Assembly: GCA_905372605.1 (NCBI GenBank)
Contig: CAJPPQ010000006.1
Location: 1 to 22,685 of the forward strand
DNA length: 22,685 nucleotides
Direction: 5' to 3'
DNA from: Porphyromonadaceae bacterium
GTDB lineage: Bacteria > Bacteroidota > Bacteroidia > Bacteroidales > Paludibacteraceae
Shown: piece after piece, positions 1-6,144 of the stretch
Numbering within the stretch: position 1 is the stretch's first letter
Layout of the letters: every line of letters starts with the position of its first letter
Made by a program: the position numbers and the translations under genes
The notes under the pieces: generated by a model
The model's input: only the letters and a program-made list of their open reading frames with translations
Databases searched by the model: none
Told to the model about the DNA's origin: nothing

Positions 1-20
1 CGTAGTGAAAACTTTTGTTT

Positions 21-54
21 TGCTCCTTGTACATCAACAGGGAGCACTTTTTTT
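21..54 (+). terminator. Rho-independent terminator of a gene left of the window
   Basis: Bases 21-30 pair with 37-46 to give a 10-bp stem with one G-T pair and a 6-base loop, followed within two bases by seven T residues (48-54). This is a textbook intrinsic terminator in the plus direction. It should end a host gene lying left of the window, whose coding sequence is not visible here. Confidence 0.8.
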
Positions 55-55
55 C

Positions 56-267
56 GGGAGTACTTAAGCGAAAAGGCGTTTACTGACGTGTTCGGGTAAC
101 GGTGTCGGCCACACAGACGCCTCTTTGGGGAGAGGTGGCACCAGGTTGGCATTACGCATTCGGGATATTATTTATGTCTCTCCAAAAGAAAAACTCACCT
201 CCGACAATCAGTCTGATAATCAAGAGGTAAGTTTAATCAATAAGTACCCAGAGCCGGAGTACTTATT
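56..267 (+). ncRNA. Possible structured non-coding RNA or leader, unassigned
   Basis: This stretch lies between two intrinsic terminators and has no convincing coding frame. It contains local hairpins: CCTCT/AGAGG near 110-125 and GTGT/ACAC near 100-112. Its first bases (56-65, GGGAGTACTT) can pair with AAGTACCC at 242-249, which would close a ~195-nt rod. Size, position after a terminator and its own terminator fit a small RNA gene. A 6S-type RNA (the Bacteroidales-1 family is one such group) is a possibility by size and shape only; no tmRNA, RNase P, SRP or tRNA signature was recognised. It may equally be an attenuator, because the same bases form the terminator arm. Confidence 0.25.
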
Positions 268-270
268 TTT
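239..270 (+). terminator. Intrinsic terminator, possibly bidirectional
   Basis: AATAAGTAC (239-247) is a perfect 9-bp complement of GTACTTATT (259-267), with a further CC/GG pairing inside, a short loop and a T-rich run after it. It ends the RNA-like region at 56-267 and isolates the integrase from transcription entering from the left. The stem begins AATAA, so it could also work from the other side. Confidence 0.7.
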
Positions 271-321
271 ATTCATTACAATTATTTTTAGTTATAAATC
301 ACAGTTTTGTAGAGGTGCGAT

Positions 322-352
322 ATTGAGGACAGACTAAAAAATACTACTTTTG
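322..352 (+). promoter_or_regulatory. Candidate integrase promoter (Bacteroides type)
   Basis: TACTTTTG at 345-352 matches the Bacteroides -7 consensus TAnnTTTG. ATTG at 322-325, 19 bp upstream, is a partial match to the -33 TTTG. Transcription would begin near 357-360, giving a leader of about 27 nt before the integrase ATG at 386. The 15 bases 337-351 form an imperfect palindrome (one mismatched pair) and match the palindrome in the early-operon promoter (6046-6060, minus strand) at 13 of 15 positions. Confidence 0.45.
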
Positions 353-362
353 ACGAATTAAA

Positions 363-384
363 TTACTCCAAAATTTACTCCAAA
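363..384 (+). repeat. Two direct repeats TTACTCCAAA upstream of the integrase
   Basis: TTACTCCAAA occurs at 363-372 and again at 375-384, a 12-bp period, ending one base before the integrase start codon. Tandem short repeats beside a tyrosine integrase gene are the usual form of arm-type binding sites for the N-terminal arm-binding domain, but that role is inferred. Confidence 0.55.
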
Positions 385-385
385 T

Positions 386-1696
386 ATGCAAATACACTTT
401 CTTCTCGCAAATAGGAACAAGCCAAAATCATCCATAAGAATGCATATCTTTCACAGGGGGCAGGAATATAGGCTGTCGGTAGGAGAGTCTGTTTTGACTA
501 AATATTGGAACTTTGATAAAAACCGCTGTAAATTGGTGCGTGAATACACTGAGGCTGGTTTCATTAATAAGAGACTCGACGAATACGAAAACATTATAAA
601 AGACATCATCAACGGATATGGTATTATTACACCGACGCAGGCTAAAATCAAGGCAGATTTTACGAACCACAAGGACCAAACAAATATAAAAGCAGGTGGT
701 ATTTCGCACGATGAACAGCAACAGTATTTTACTCCTTTCATCCTCGAATATATCAAGGATTGCGACCGCAAAAGAAACACCGTAAGACATTATCATACCA
801 CTATCAACAAACTACTGCAATACGAGCGGCAGTATCGCGTAAAGCTCCGTTTTTTCGATATTGATATTACGTTTTACAACTCTTTCAAAAAGTGGGTATT
901 ATCTCAGACTATCGGCAATAGCAGCAAACACTATACCAAGAATTATGTAGGCTCTTTATTTAAGGACATCAAGGCTTTTATGCGGCAGGCTCGGCGTATG
1001 GGACTTCACGATTTCGCGGGGTTTGAAGAAGAGGCTTTCTCTGTCGACAAAGAAGAAACGGATGCTATATATCTTACTATGGAGGAGATATTGAAAATTT
1101 ATAATCTTAATATTACCGAAGAGTTGCTTTTGTCAAATGGATACGACAATCGTCATTATAATCTGAGTAGGGCTATACAATCACTCCGTGAGGAGCGGGA
1201 CCGTTTTTTAATCGGATGTTTTACCGCTCTGCGACACTCTGACTATTCTCGTATCGATAGCCTAAACTTCAAGGATGATATTATTTCTATCTGGACGCAG
1301 AAGAAAGATAAAAAGGTATATATACCCGTGCACTATCTATTACGCGAGATTTTGCAACGCCGCAACAACGAATTACCCAAGCCAATCTCCGACCAAAAGC
1401 ACAATAAACACATCAAAGAACTTGGCAGACTTGCAGGTATCGACGAAGAAGTTGTTTTATCAAAGACACGTGGCGAAAACAGGCAGGCAGAGGTACGCAA
1501 GAAGTACGAATTTATCACCACACACACAGCACGACGCTCGGGGGCAAGCAATATGTATTTAGCCGGTATTGATATCAAGTTTATTCAAGATCTTCTCGGA
1601 CACTCCAAAGTAGAGCAGACGCTCAAATATATAAAAGTAGCTGCTGAAGACAATGCCCGACGGCTACAATCGCACAGCTATTTTACAGGAAAATAG
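386..1696 (+). CDS. int: Tyrosine recombinase, phage integrase
   Basis: This 436-residue protein is a site-specific tyrosine integrase that would insert and, with a directionality factor, excise the phage genome. The N-terminal ~90 residues resemble the Bacteroidetes arm-DNA-binding domain, residues ~110-210 the SAM-like core-binding domain, and ~230-430 the catalytic domain. Catalytic residues are visible: R283 (ALRHSD), H380 and R383 (HTARR), H406 (LLGHS) and the nucleophile Y415 (LKYIK). Length is typical for the Bacteroidetes family. It starts at 386 just behind two TTACTCCAAA repeats and its own candidate promoter. It converges on the HTH gene with only six bases between stop codons, so early-operon transcription could run antisense into it. 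All catalytic residues are intact, so it is probably functional. Confidence 0.95.
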   Translation: MQIHFLLANRNKPKSSIRMHIFHRGQEYRLSVGESVLTKYWNFDKNRCKLVREYTEAGFINKRLDEYENIIKDIINGYGIITPTQAKIKADFTNHKDQTNIKAGGISHDEQQQYFTPFILEYIKDCDRKRNTVRHYHTTINKLLQYERQYRVKLRFFDIDITFYNSFKKWVLSQTIGNSSKHYTKNYVGSLFKDIKAFMRQARRMGLHDFAGFEEEAFSVDKEETDAIYLTMEEILKIYNLNITEELLLSNGYDNRHYNLSRAIQSLREERDRFLIGCFTALRHSDYSRIDSLNFKDDIISIWTQKKDKKVYIPVHYLLREILQRRNNELPKPISDQKHNKHIKELGRLAGIDEEVVLSKTRGENRQAEVRKKYEFITTHTARRSGASNMYLAGIDIKFIQDLLGHSKVEQTLKYIKVAAEDNARRLQSHSYFTGK

Positions 1697-1702
1697 CAAG
1701 TC

Positions 1703-1924
1703 TCATTCTAAGATCATTGGAGAGTTCTCGATGATACATACTTTACTATCGAGAGCAGTAGCTATCTTATATAACAGGTCTATGCCTGCCGAAAATTTCC
1801 CGTTTTCAATAGCGACGACAGCCCGCAAAGAAACGCCTGATTTCTCGGCAAGTTCCGCTTGAGTAAGCCTTTTTTTCTTTCTTATTCTTGCGATTGTATC
1901 GCCGATTTCTTTTCTTATTTCCAT
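1703..1924 (-). CDS. XRE-family HTH transcriptional regulator
   Basis: A 73-residue protein made almost entirely of a lambda-repressor-like helix-turn-helix domain. The recognition region is at residues ~19-43 (LTQAELAEKSGVS, then IENGK). It has no C-terminal protease or dimerisation domain. It is the last gene of the minus-strand operon, and its ATG overlaps the 3' end of the ParB-like gene by 10 bp, with GAGG just upstream inside that gene. A role as autoregulator of the operon, acting on the palindrome at 6046-6060, is plausible because phage early operons are usually repressed by such proteins. A HipB-like antitoxin role is less likely, as no HipA is next to it. Nothing in the sequence shows its target directly. 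Confidence 0.85.
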   Translation of the reverse strand: MEIRKEIGDTIARIRKKKRLTQAELAEKSGVSLRAVVAIENGKFSAGIDLLYKIATALDSKVCIIENSPMILE

Positions 1925-2463
1925 ATTAATTCCTCATTTGTCTCTTTTGCGTTCGAAAATTCTTTATTTTTAAATAGCTCAGCAAGCCCAGATAGTTGTT
2001 TTAGTCTAAGTAGTTCATCTGCATCCATACCTATATTTTTCAATATCCAAGCATCACTCATTCCAGATTGAGTTAATTCCGATACAATATTGGTCATCAG
2101 TTCAATAGAATGAGAGCCTCTCGCCCTATTATGTCTGATTGTAGAAGCCATACGGTTACTAATATCTTTGTCTATTACTACAACTGGCAATAATCCATTT
2201 TCTCTATCATAAATATCTTTGTGTGTTCTCATTATTGTATATCTATGGTAGCCATCTACTATTTCATATTTGTCTATATCCGACAAATAATAACAGACTA
2301 TCGGCATAGTATACCCATCTTCCTTTATAGATTGATATAGTAACTTCATTTCTGGAGGAGCTACTGCATTAGGATTATAACTATTTGCTTGTATCTTTTC
2401 TATTGGTATAGCCCGCACATTATATACTGGGCTTTTGTATTCTGACTTAAATAATTCGTTCAT
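1915..2463 (-). CDS. ParB-fold protein, IbrB-like
   Basis: This 182-residue protein has a ParB/sulfiredoxin-type domain at residues ~15-120, with the family's nucleotide-binding signature at DGYHR (70-74) and a basic HNRARGSH stretch (111-118). A helical C-terminus follows (residues 120-165). It lacks the long ParB helix-turn-helix/dimerisation region, so chromosome or plasmid partition is unlikely. It overlaps the PP-loop protein gene by 4 bp (ATGA). The pairing of a short ParB-like protein with a PAPS-reductase-like protein matches IbrB/IbrA of Escherichia coli, known as regulators of immunoglobulin-binding protein genes and carried by prophage-like elements. Biochemical activity of IbrB is not established; nucleotide-dependent DNA binding or modification is an inference from the fold. 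Confidence 0.75.
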   Translation of the reverse strand: MNELFKSEYKSPVYNVRAIPIEKIQANSYNPNAVAPPEMKLLYQSIKEDGYTMPIVCYYLSDIDKYEIVDGYHRYTIMRTHKDIYDRENGLLPVVVIDKDISNRMASTIRHNRARGSHSIELMTNIVSELTQSGMSDAWILKNIGMDADELLRLKQLSGLAELFKNKEFSNAKETNEELIWK

Positions 2464-3734
2464 AATAAGTTTTGATACTTTTCTATTATATTTTTGCGTC
2501 TTGCAATTTCGTTTTTGGTTTGAGAAAATCCCATATATTTACATAAATGATCATTCTTCATTATGCAAACACACATTCTTTTATAGGTAGGAACTAATTT
2601 AAAATCTTTTATATCAATATCATCTATATAGTCCATACGTACGGGTAGTTTTGTAGTATTGTAATTGGAACTACTGCCGACTTCTATATTTACTCCCGAT
2701 TTTTTTAATGCCATAATAGTATCCTCATCTAATACTCCCCCTTTTTCTTTCCAGAATTTTATCGAAGTTTGCAACTTAGACAAGTAGTTTCGACGTGTTT
2801 CTTCGGGTAGAGTAGACAATAAAAAATACATATAACTCTCCCAAGTATGCCCCTTCGGTAACGTTATAGATTTCCATCCCATAGCTGTTGTGCCTCCATA
2901 TATACCCGTGAAGTTCACTCCATTAACACGACTAACTAATTTACCCCACGTATGAGGCTCTATCACTCGATATAGAGACAACGTTTCTTGCCCTTCCGAC
3001 AAGAACGGAGAAGCTACCCGCATTTGGTCTATATTCAAGCCTGCTTGATAGAATAAGTCGTATAGTTTATTATAAGAAAAGTTGAATTTAGCATTAGCTA
3101 TCCAGACATCTTCCGTAAGCCAATCAAAGATAGGATAAGCATTGTAAACATTATCATATACTTCTTTTGTCCAATTTATGCCGTTGTAGTTCTTGTAGTT
3201 TTTATCCGAATGAATAGCTCGCCACCGGTGGAGGCTCTCTTGTGTGCGTATCCCTACCAAAACAGCAGTCCTTTTGGCTTTGTTACGCTCGTGTAGCCAA
3301 AGCGAAAACCTCTGTTGAAAATCATAGTCCCACATACTTTCATTGTAAAAAGAGAAGTATTTTTTTGTAATGGCATTAGTGGGCAGACTTCTGACCCAAA
3401 TATCTTGTTTGTCTTCTTCCCACGGTCTCCAATAAGACTGGTGCATACTTGTACAAGTCGTAACCTTAAATGGAACACAGACTCTATAAACATCTAATAT
3501 ATCGCAATTATCAGACAACACCTCATCTACGTATTTAGTTGTCATTTCGTATTGAGCTTCATAATCCAAGTGTAATACGGATATTTTTCGGTTTAGATGA
3601 TTGTCTCTTATATATTTGACACATAGATTTAGCAACAAACTGCTATCTTTTCCTCCCGAAAAAGATACAGATATATTATCGAACTCTCGAAAAATCATTT
3701 CGAGCCGTTTTATTGTAGCTTCGTAAACGTTCAT
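2460..3734 (-). CDS. PP-loop ATPase, PAPS-reductase family, IbrA-like (DUF3440-like)
   Basis: This 424-residue protein belongs to the phosphoadenosine-phosphosulfate reductase superfamily. The ATP-pyrophosphatase PP-loop SGGKDS is at residues 26-31, the GIRxxESxxR motif at 161-170, and the PIxDW...DVW motif at 201-211. It is almost twice the length of a true PAPS reductase and has an extra C-terminal half ending in a Cys-containing segment (RMCVCI, then a later HLCKYM). That architecture fits IbrA/DUF3440 proteins rather than sulfate assimilation, and no sulfur-metabolism genes are nearby. DndC and related DNA phosphorothioation enzymes share the fold, so a nucleotide- or DNA-modifying reaction is conceivable but unproven. 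It is coupled by 4-bp overlaps to the 69-aa gene upstream and the IbrB-like gene downstream, which implies joint stoichiometric production. Confidence 0.8.
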   Translation of the reverse strand: MNVYEATIKRLEMIFREFDNISVSFSGGKDSSLLLNLCVKYIRDNHLNRKISVLHLDYEAQYEMTTKYVDEVLSDNCDILDVYRVCVPFKVTTCTSMHQSYWRPWEEDKQDIWVRSLPTNAITKKYFSFYNESMWDYDFQQRFSLWLHERNKAKRTAVLVGIRTQESLHRWRAIHSDKNYKNYNGINWTKEVYDNVYNAYPIFDWLTEDVWIANAKFNFSYNKLYDLFYQAGLNIDQMRVASPFLSEGQETLSLYRVIEPHTWGKLVSRVNGVNFTGIYGGTTAMGWKSITLPKGHTWESYMYFLLSTLPEETRRNYLSKLQTSIKFWKEKGGVLDEDTIMALKKSGVNIEVGSSSNYNTTKLPVRMDYIDDIDIKDFKLVPTYKRMCVCIMKNDHLCKYMGFSQTKNEIARRKNIIEKYQNLL

Positions 3735-3940
3735 TCTTTCATCCTCAAATCCTTATCACTCGGCTTATCTGCATAGAATTTTCCTTTCTCTGTGTAATAA
3801 TACACATTCTTGTTTTCGATGATAACTACCAGAGGGAAAACACGGCTACTGCGGTCGAAAAGTAGTATCTTCGCTTCTTTGCCTGATTTGGTAATAACAT
3901 CTGCCCCACCGCGAGCTTTTTTTAGATTGAATTTCTTCAT
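3731..3940 (-). CDS. Small phage protein of unknown function (69 aa)
   Basis: A basic 69-residue protein starting MKKFNLKKARGGADVITKSG, followed by two short beta-like segments (ILLFD, LVVIIE) and a Tyr-rich stretch. The pattern FNL-x(2)-A-x(2)-G-x-x-V-x-T-x-x-G resembles a small domain seen in many phage early regions next to helicase or nuclease genes. No catalytic residues are apparent. It sits between the SNF2-like helicase and the IbrA-like gene, overlapping each by 4 bp, so it is clearly translated as part of the operon. Function not recognised. Confidence 0.7.
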   Translation of the reverse strand: MKKFNLKKARGGADVITKSGKEAKILLFDRSSRVFPLVVIIENKNVYYYTEKGKFYADKPSDKDLRMKE

Positions 3941-5160
3941 AATTTAGCTCTTAATTGTTCTCGGCTTATCTTTTTGAGATATTCCGACATATTTATTTTC
4001 TTTCGATTGTTCTCATCAATTAGTGTTTCCAGTCCGACATCGCCCGTTAAGTTAAGATATCTGCAATCTTGCTCTTGTCCCATTCGATAATTACGATGTT
4101 TTGATTGTACAACGTCCCCATAATCAAAGGTTTTGTCAAAATATACAGTATATGGCAAATGCTGTAAATTTAACCCATAACTACCTGTTTTATAGTTTAA
4201 AACGGTGGCTTTTGGAAATCTCTTTTTACATTCTTCTGCACTTCTTATATATTTGACAAAGATAATACTTTTTTCTTCGGGATATTTTTCGAACCATTCC
4301 CGAACTGCTTCAAATTTGCTTTCGGTACAACAATACTCGTGTTGCATTTTTTGAGTAAGTTCGAGAAATATATTATTATTCAACATCATTAATTTTTCGT
4401 CATCTAAATATGTTGTCTTTAAGCGATAATACTCATTCTTAGCCTCGTCATCAATAGTATAATATGCGTTCTCATACAACTGCTGTATTTGTAATTCTAA
4501 GTCACACTCAAAAACATATTGTCCGATAAGTGAATATAGGTAGTCAATATTCTCATACCCCGTAATGAATGATTTGGAATACTCTTTATATCCGCCAAAC
4601 CGTTTGGTTATTGTTGTATACTTGCAAAAAGTGTTCTTAAATTCGGAAAAACTCATATTCAATATACGAGGATCGAGGAAATTCATTTGAGGATATAAAT
4701 CAAGTAAATCACGTGTTACAGGTTCTCCGTTGAGGATTAGCTTTTGTCCGACCATTTCAGAGAGTTTCAATAGCCGTTGCGTTCGTTTTGCTTCAATATT
4801 CTTAATTTTAATACTTTCGTCTACAATAAGAAAGACTTTCCACGTAGTAGCTATTTTCTTATAAAGTTGTAAATATTTTCTATCAGATTGCCCGATAGTC
4901 TCAACTCCCATATATATCGTTTCTTTGGCTTTGAAGCCGCCCCATTTTTGCACCTCTTTTTCTATCGGTTGAATATTCGGGTCTGTTGGGTGTATTATAC
5001 GAAGTGGAGCAATATATACAACTAAATCTAAATTCGGGACCTGATTAACCAGCTCAACAGCCACACGTGTTTTACCCGTCCCCATCTTCATAAACAACGC
5101 TCCTACCTTCCATTCTGAGCGGTGGGCGAGAGCTTTTTCCTGATTATATGATAAATTCAT
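3937..5160 (-). CDS. Short SNF2-type superfamily 2 helicase/translocase
   Basis: A 407-residue DNA-dependent ATPase. Helicase motifs run in order: motif I GTGKT (27-31), motif II VDES (113-116), a SNF2-type motif III around LNGEPVTRDLLDLYPQ (143-158), motif V TGSYGLNLQ (325-333) and motif VI QSKHRNYRMGQ (352-362). Q..HR..R.GQ is the hallmark of SWI2/SNF2 enzymes. The protein is a minimal motor without accessory nuclease or DNA-binding domains. Phages use such helicases in replication, recombination or chromatin/repressor remodelling; related motors also drive restriction and defence complexes. It overlaps its upstream and downstream partners by 4 bp. Motif II reads DES- rather than DEAH/DEGH, which still supplies the acidic pair, so activity is expected. 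Confidence 0.85.
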   Translation of the reverse strand: MNLSYNQEKALAHRSEWKVGALFMKMGTGKTRVAVELVNQVPNLDLVVYIAPLRIIHPTDPNIQPIEKEVQKWGGFKAKETIYMGVETIGQSDRKYLQLYKKIATTWKVFLIVDESIKIKNIEAKRTQRLLKLSEMVGQKLILNGEPVTRDLLDLYPQMNFLDPRILNMSFSEFKNTFCKYTTITKRFGGYKEYSKSFITGYENIDYLYSLIGQYVFECDLELQIQQLYENAYYTIDDEAKNEYYRLKTTYLDDEKLMMLNNNIFLELTQKMQHEYCCTESKFEAVREWFEKYPEEKSIIFVKYIRSAEECKKRFPKATVLNYKTGSYGLNLQHLPYTVYFDKTFDYGDVVQSKHRNYRMGQEQDCRYLNLTGDVGLETLIDENNRKKINMSEYLKKISREQLRAKL

Positions 5161-5492
5161 TTTTTCAAATCAGTTATTGTGTTATCTGGTATGGGATTTA
5201 TTTTATCAGGCGTATGGTATTCTATAACAGTCTCTAATTGACAGCAAAATATATTACGCAATCCCTCTGTACCGTAATCTTGGTATAGTTCCTCTAAATT
5301 GCGCCCAGTCATTTCTTCAAATTTCCAAGCGGGTAATGTCGCCCAAGCGTGGCAGTCATTACCAACCACTATTAACCCCCAACATATCTTTTTGGGTATC
5401 CATAATTTCTGCCCACCATATTCCAAACAGTAGGCTTTGTTCGTTTCAGTTATGTATTTGCTGAAACGAACTTTGACCTTGCTGATTTTCAT
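5157..5492 (-). CDS. Hypothetical protein (111 aa)
   Basis: An unrecognised 111-residue protein, translationally coupled on both sides by 4-bp overlaps. The N-terminal half is beta-rich with a basic start (MKISKVKVRFSKYI) and aromatic residues (WIPKKICW, HAWATLPAW). Five cysteines occur, including a CC pair at FCCQL, but there is no spaced CxxC zinc motif. There is no signal peptide or membrane segment, so it is cytoplasmic. Its place directly ahead of the SNF2-like helicase suggests an accessory protein of that enzyme, but this rests on position alone. Confidence 0.7.
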   Translation of the reverse strand: MKISKVKVRFSKYITETNKAYCLEYGGQKLWIPKKICWGLIVVGNDCHAWATLPAWKFEEMTGRNLEELYQDYGTEGLRNIFCCQLETVIEYHTPDKINPIPDNTITDLKK

Positions 5493-5986
5493 TGTTCTAT
5501 GGTTTGAAGATTTTTATTTGCCCTTTCTATTTCGTCTAATCTATCGACTTCTTGCTCGAGCCATTCTTTATCAAATTCTTTGTATGATAAATTTACAGAT
5601 TCCTCTTCATCAATATATTCTTCTGCCTTTTCTTTTGAATAAAAGACTTTTACCGAATAGTGATTGAGTTCAACGGAGTTGCCACTATCATCACAGACCT
5701 CACCTTTTTCGTTTGTGATTACAAAAGCTTTCTCGGACAAGATTTTTTCTAAATCTTCGTAGACACTTTCCTTTACTTTTTCTTGTTGTGAATTAATCCA
5801 CTCATAGGGCTGCGAGGGACATTCTATTCTGCAAGAGACCAAGAACTCGCCGTCTTCATTTTGCCAAATGAATGTCTTGGTTTGCATTTTCTTAGTATTA
5901 TAACCTCTATCGAGGTAAATACGTTTCAGACTTCCTTTTGTCCAAAGGTTTCCGCCGATTTTTTCGGCTAATTGTTCTATTGTCAT
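5489..5986 (-). CDS. Hypothetical acidic protein, first gene of the early operon (165 aa)
   Basis: An unrecognised 165-residue protein. The start MTIEQLAEKIGGNLW looks like a short helical segment, the middle (residues ~35-55) is beta-rich (TFIWQNEDGEFLVSCRIE), and the C-terminal third is strongly acidic and predicted helical (EEYIDEEE, EWLEQEVDRLDEIERA). Such a charge profile fits a DNA mimic or a protein-interaction subunit, but that is speculation. It is the promoter-proximal gene, 50-60 nt from the probable transcription start, and ends with a 4-bp overlap into the next gene. Confidence 0.7.
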   Translation of the reverse strand: MTIEQLAEKIGGNLWTKGSLKRIYLDRGYNTKKMQTKTFIWQNEDGEFLVSCRIECPSQPYEWINSQQEKVKESVYEDLEKILSEKAFVITNEKGEVCDDSGNSVELNHYSVKVFYSKEKAEEYIDEEESVNLSYKEFDKEWLEQEVDRLDEIERANKNLQTIEQ

Positions 5987-6044
5987 TTTTCTCTGCCGAA
6001 TTTATCCTGTTGCCGCCAGTTTTTAAGTATTTATATTGACACTG

Positions 6045-6076
6045 CAAAAGTAATACTTTTATTTCAAATATGCAAG
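6045..6076 (-). promoter_or_regulatory. Early/lysogeny operon promoter (Bacteroides type)
   Basis: On the minus strand TACTTTTG (bases 6052-6045) matches the -7 consensus TAnnTTTG. CTTG (6076-6073) lies 20 bp upstream as a -33 element, one base off TTTG. Transcription should start near 6038, leaving about 50 nt to the ATG at 5986. The 11-mer TTACTTTTGCA that covers this -7 box is repeated exactly in the head-operon promoter at 14012-14022. Confidence 0.6.
6046..6060. promoter_or_regulatory. Candidate operator: 15-bp perfect palindrome over the -7 box
   Basis: AAAAGTAATACTTTT is a perfect inverted repeat (7 + 1 + 7) that covers almost all of the -7 box of the early promoter. A dimeric HTH repressor bound here would block transcription initiation. 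The HTH gene at the end of this same operon is the obvious candidate protein, but binding is inferred. An 8-bp palindrome CTAATTAG (6097-6104) lies further upstream. Confidence 0.45.
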
Positions 6077-6144
6077 ATACGACACTATATTTAACTCTAA
6101 TTAGCATTATAGTCATATAATGGTGCATACAAATTATATTTCCT

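Noticed and set aside
125..337. A 70-codon plus-strand open frame in the left intergenic region
   Set aside because: It runs through the terminator hairpin at 239-267, has low-complexity composition at its end and no ribosome site, so it is unlikely to be a gene.
1..385. A tRNA, tmRNA or RNase P gene as the integration target
   Set aside because: No T-arm GGTTCRA sequence, no CCA end and no RNase P core motif were found on either strand.
1915..2463. Reading the ParB-like protein as a plasmid or chromosome partition protein
   Set aside because: There is no ParA gene, no parS-like repeats nearby, and the protein lacks the ParB HTH and dimerisation regions.
2460..3734. Reading the PP-loop protein as a sulfate-assimilation PAPS reductase (CysH)
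   Set aside because: It is about twice the usual length, lies in a phage operon with a ParB-like partner, and has no sulfate-assimilation neighbours.
6061..6144. A terminator behind the spanin gene at the end of the late operon
   Set aside because: Only a weak six-base stem (ACTATA/TATAGT) with a long loop and no U-run was found, so transcripts may read through into the early region.
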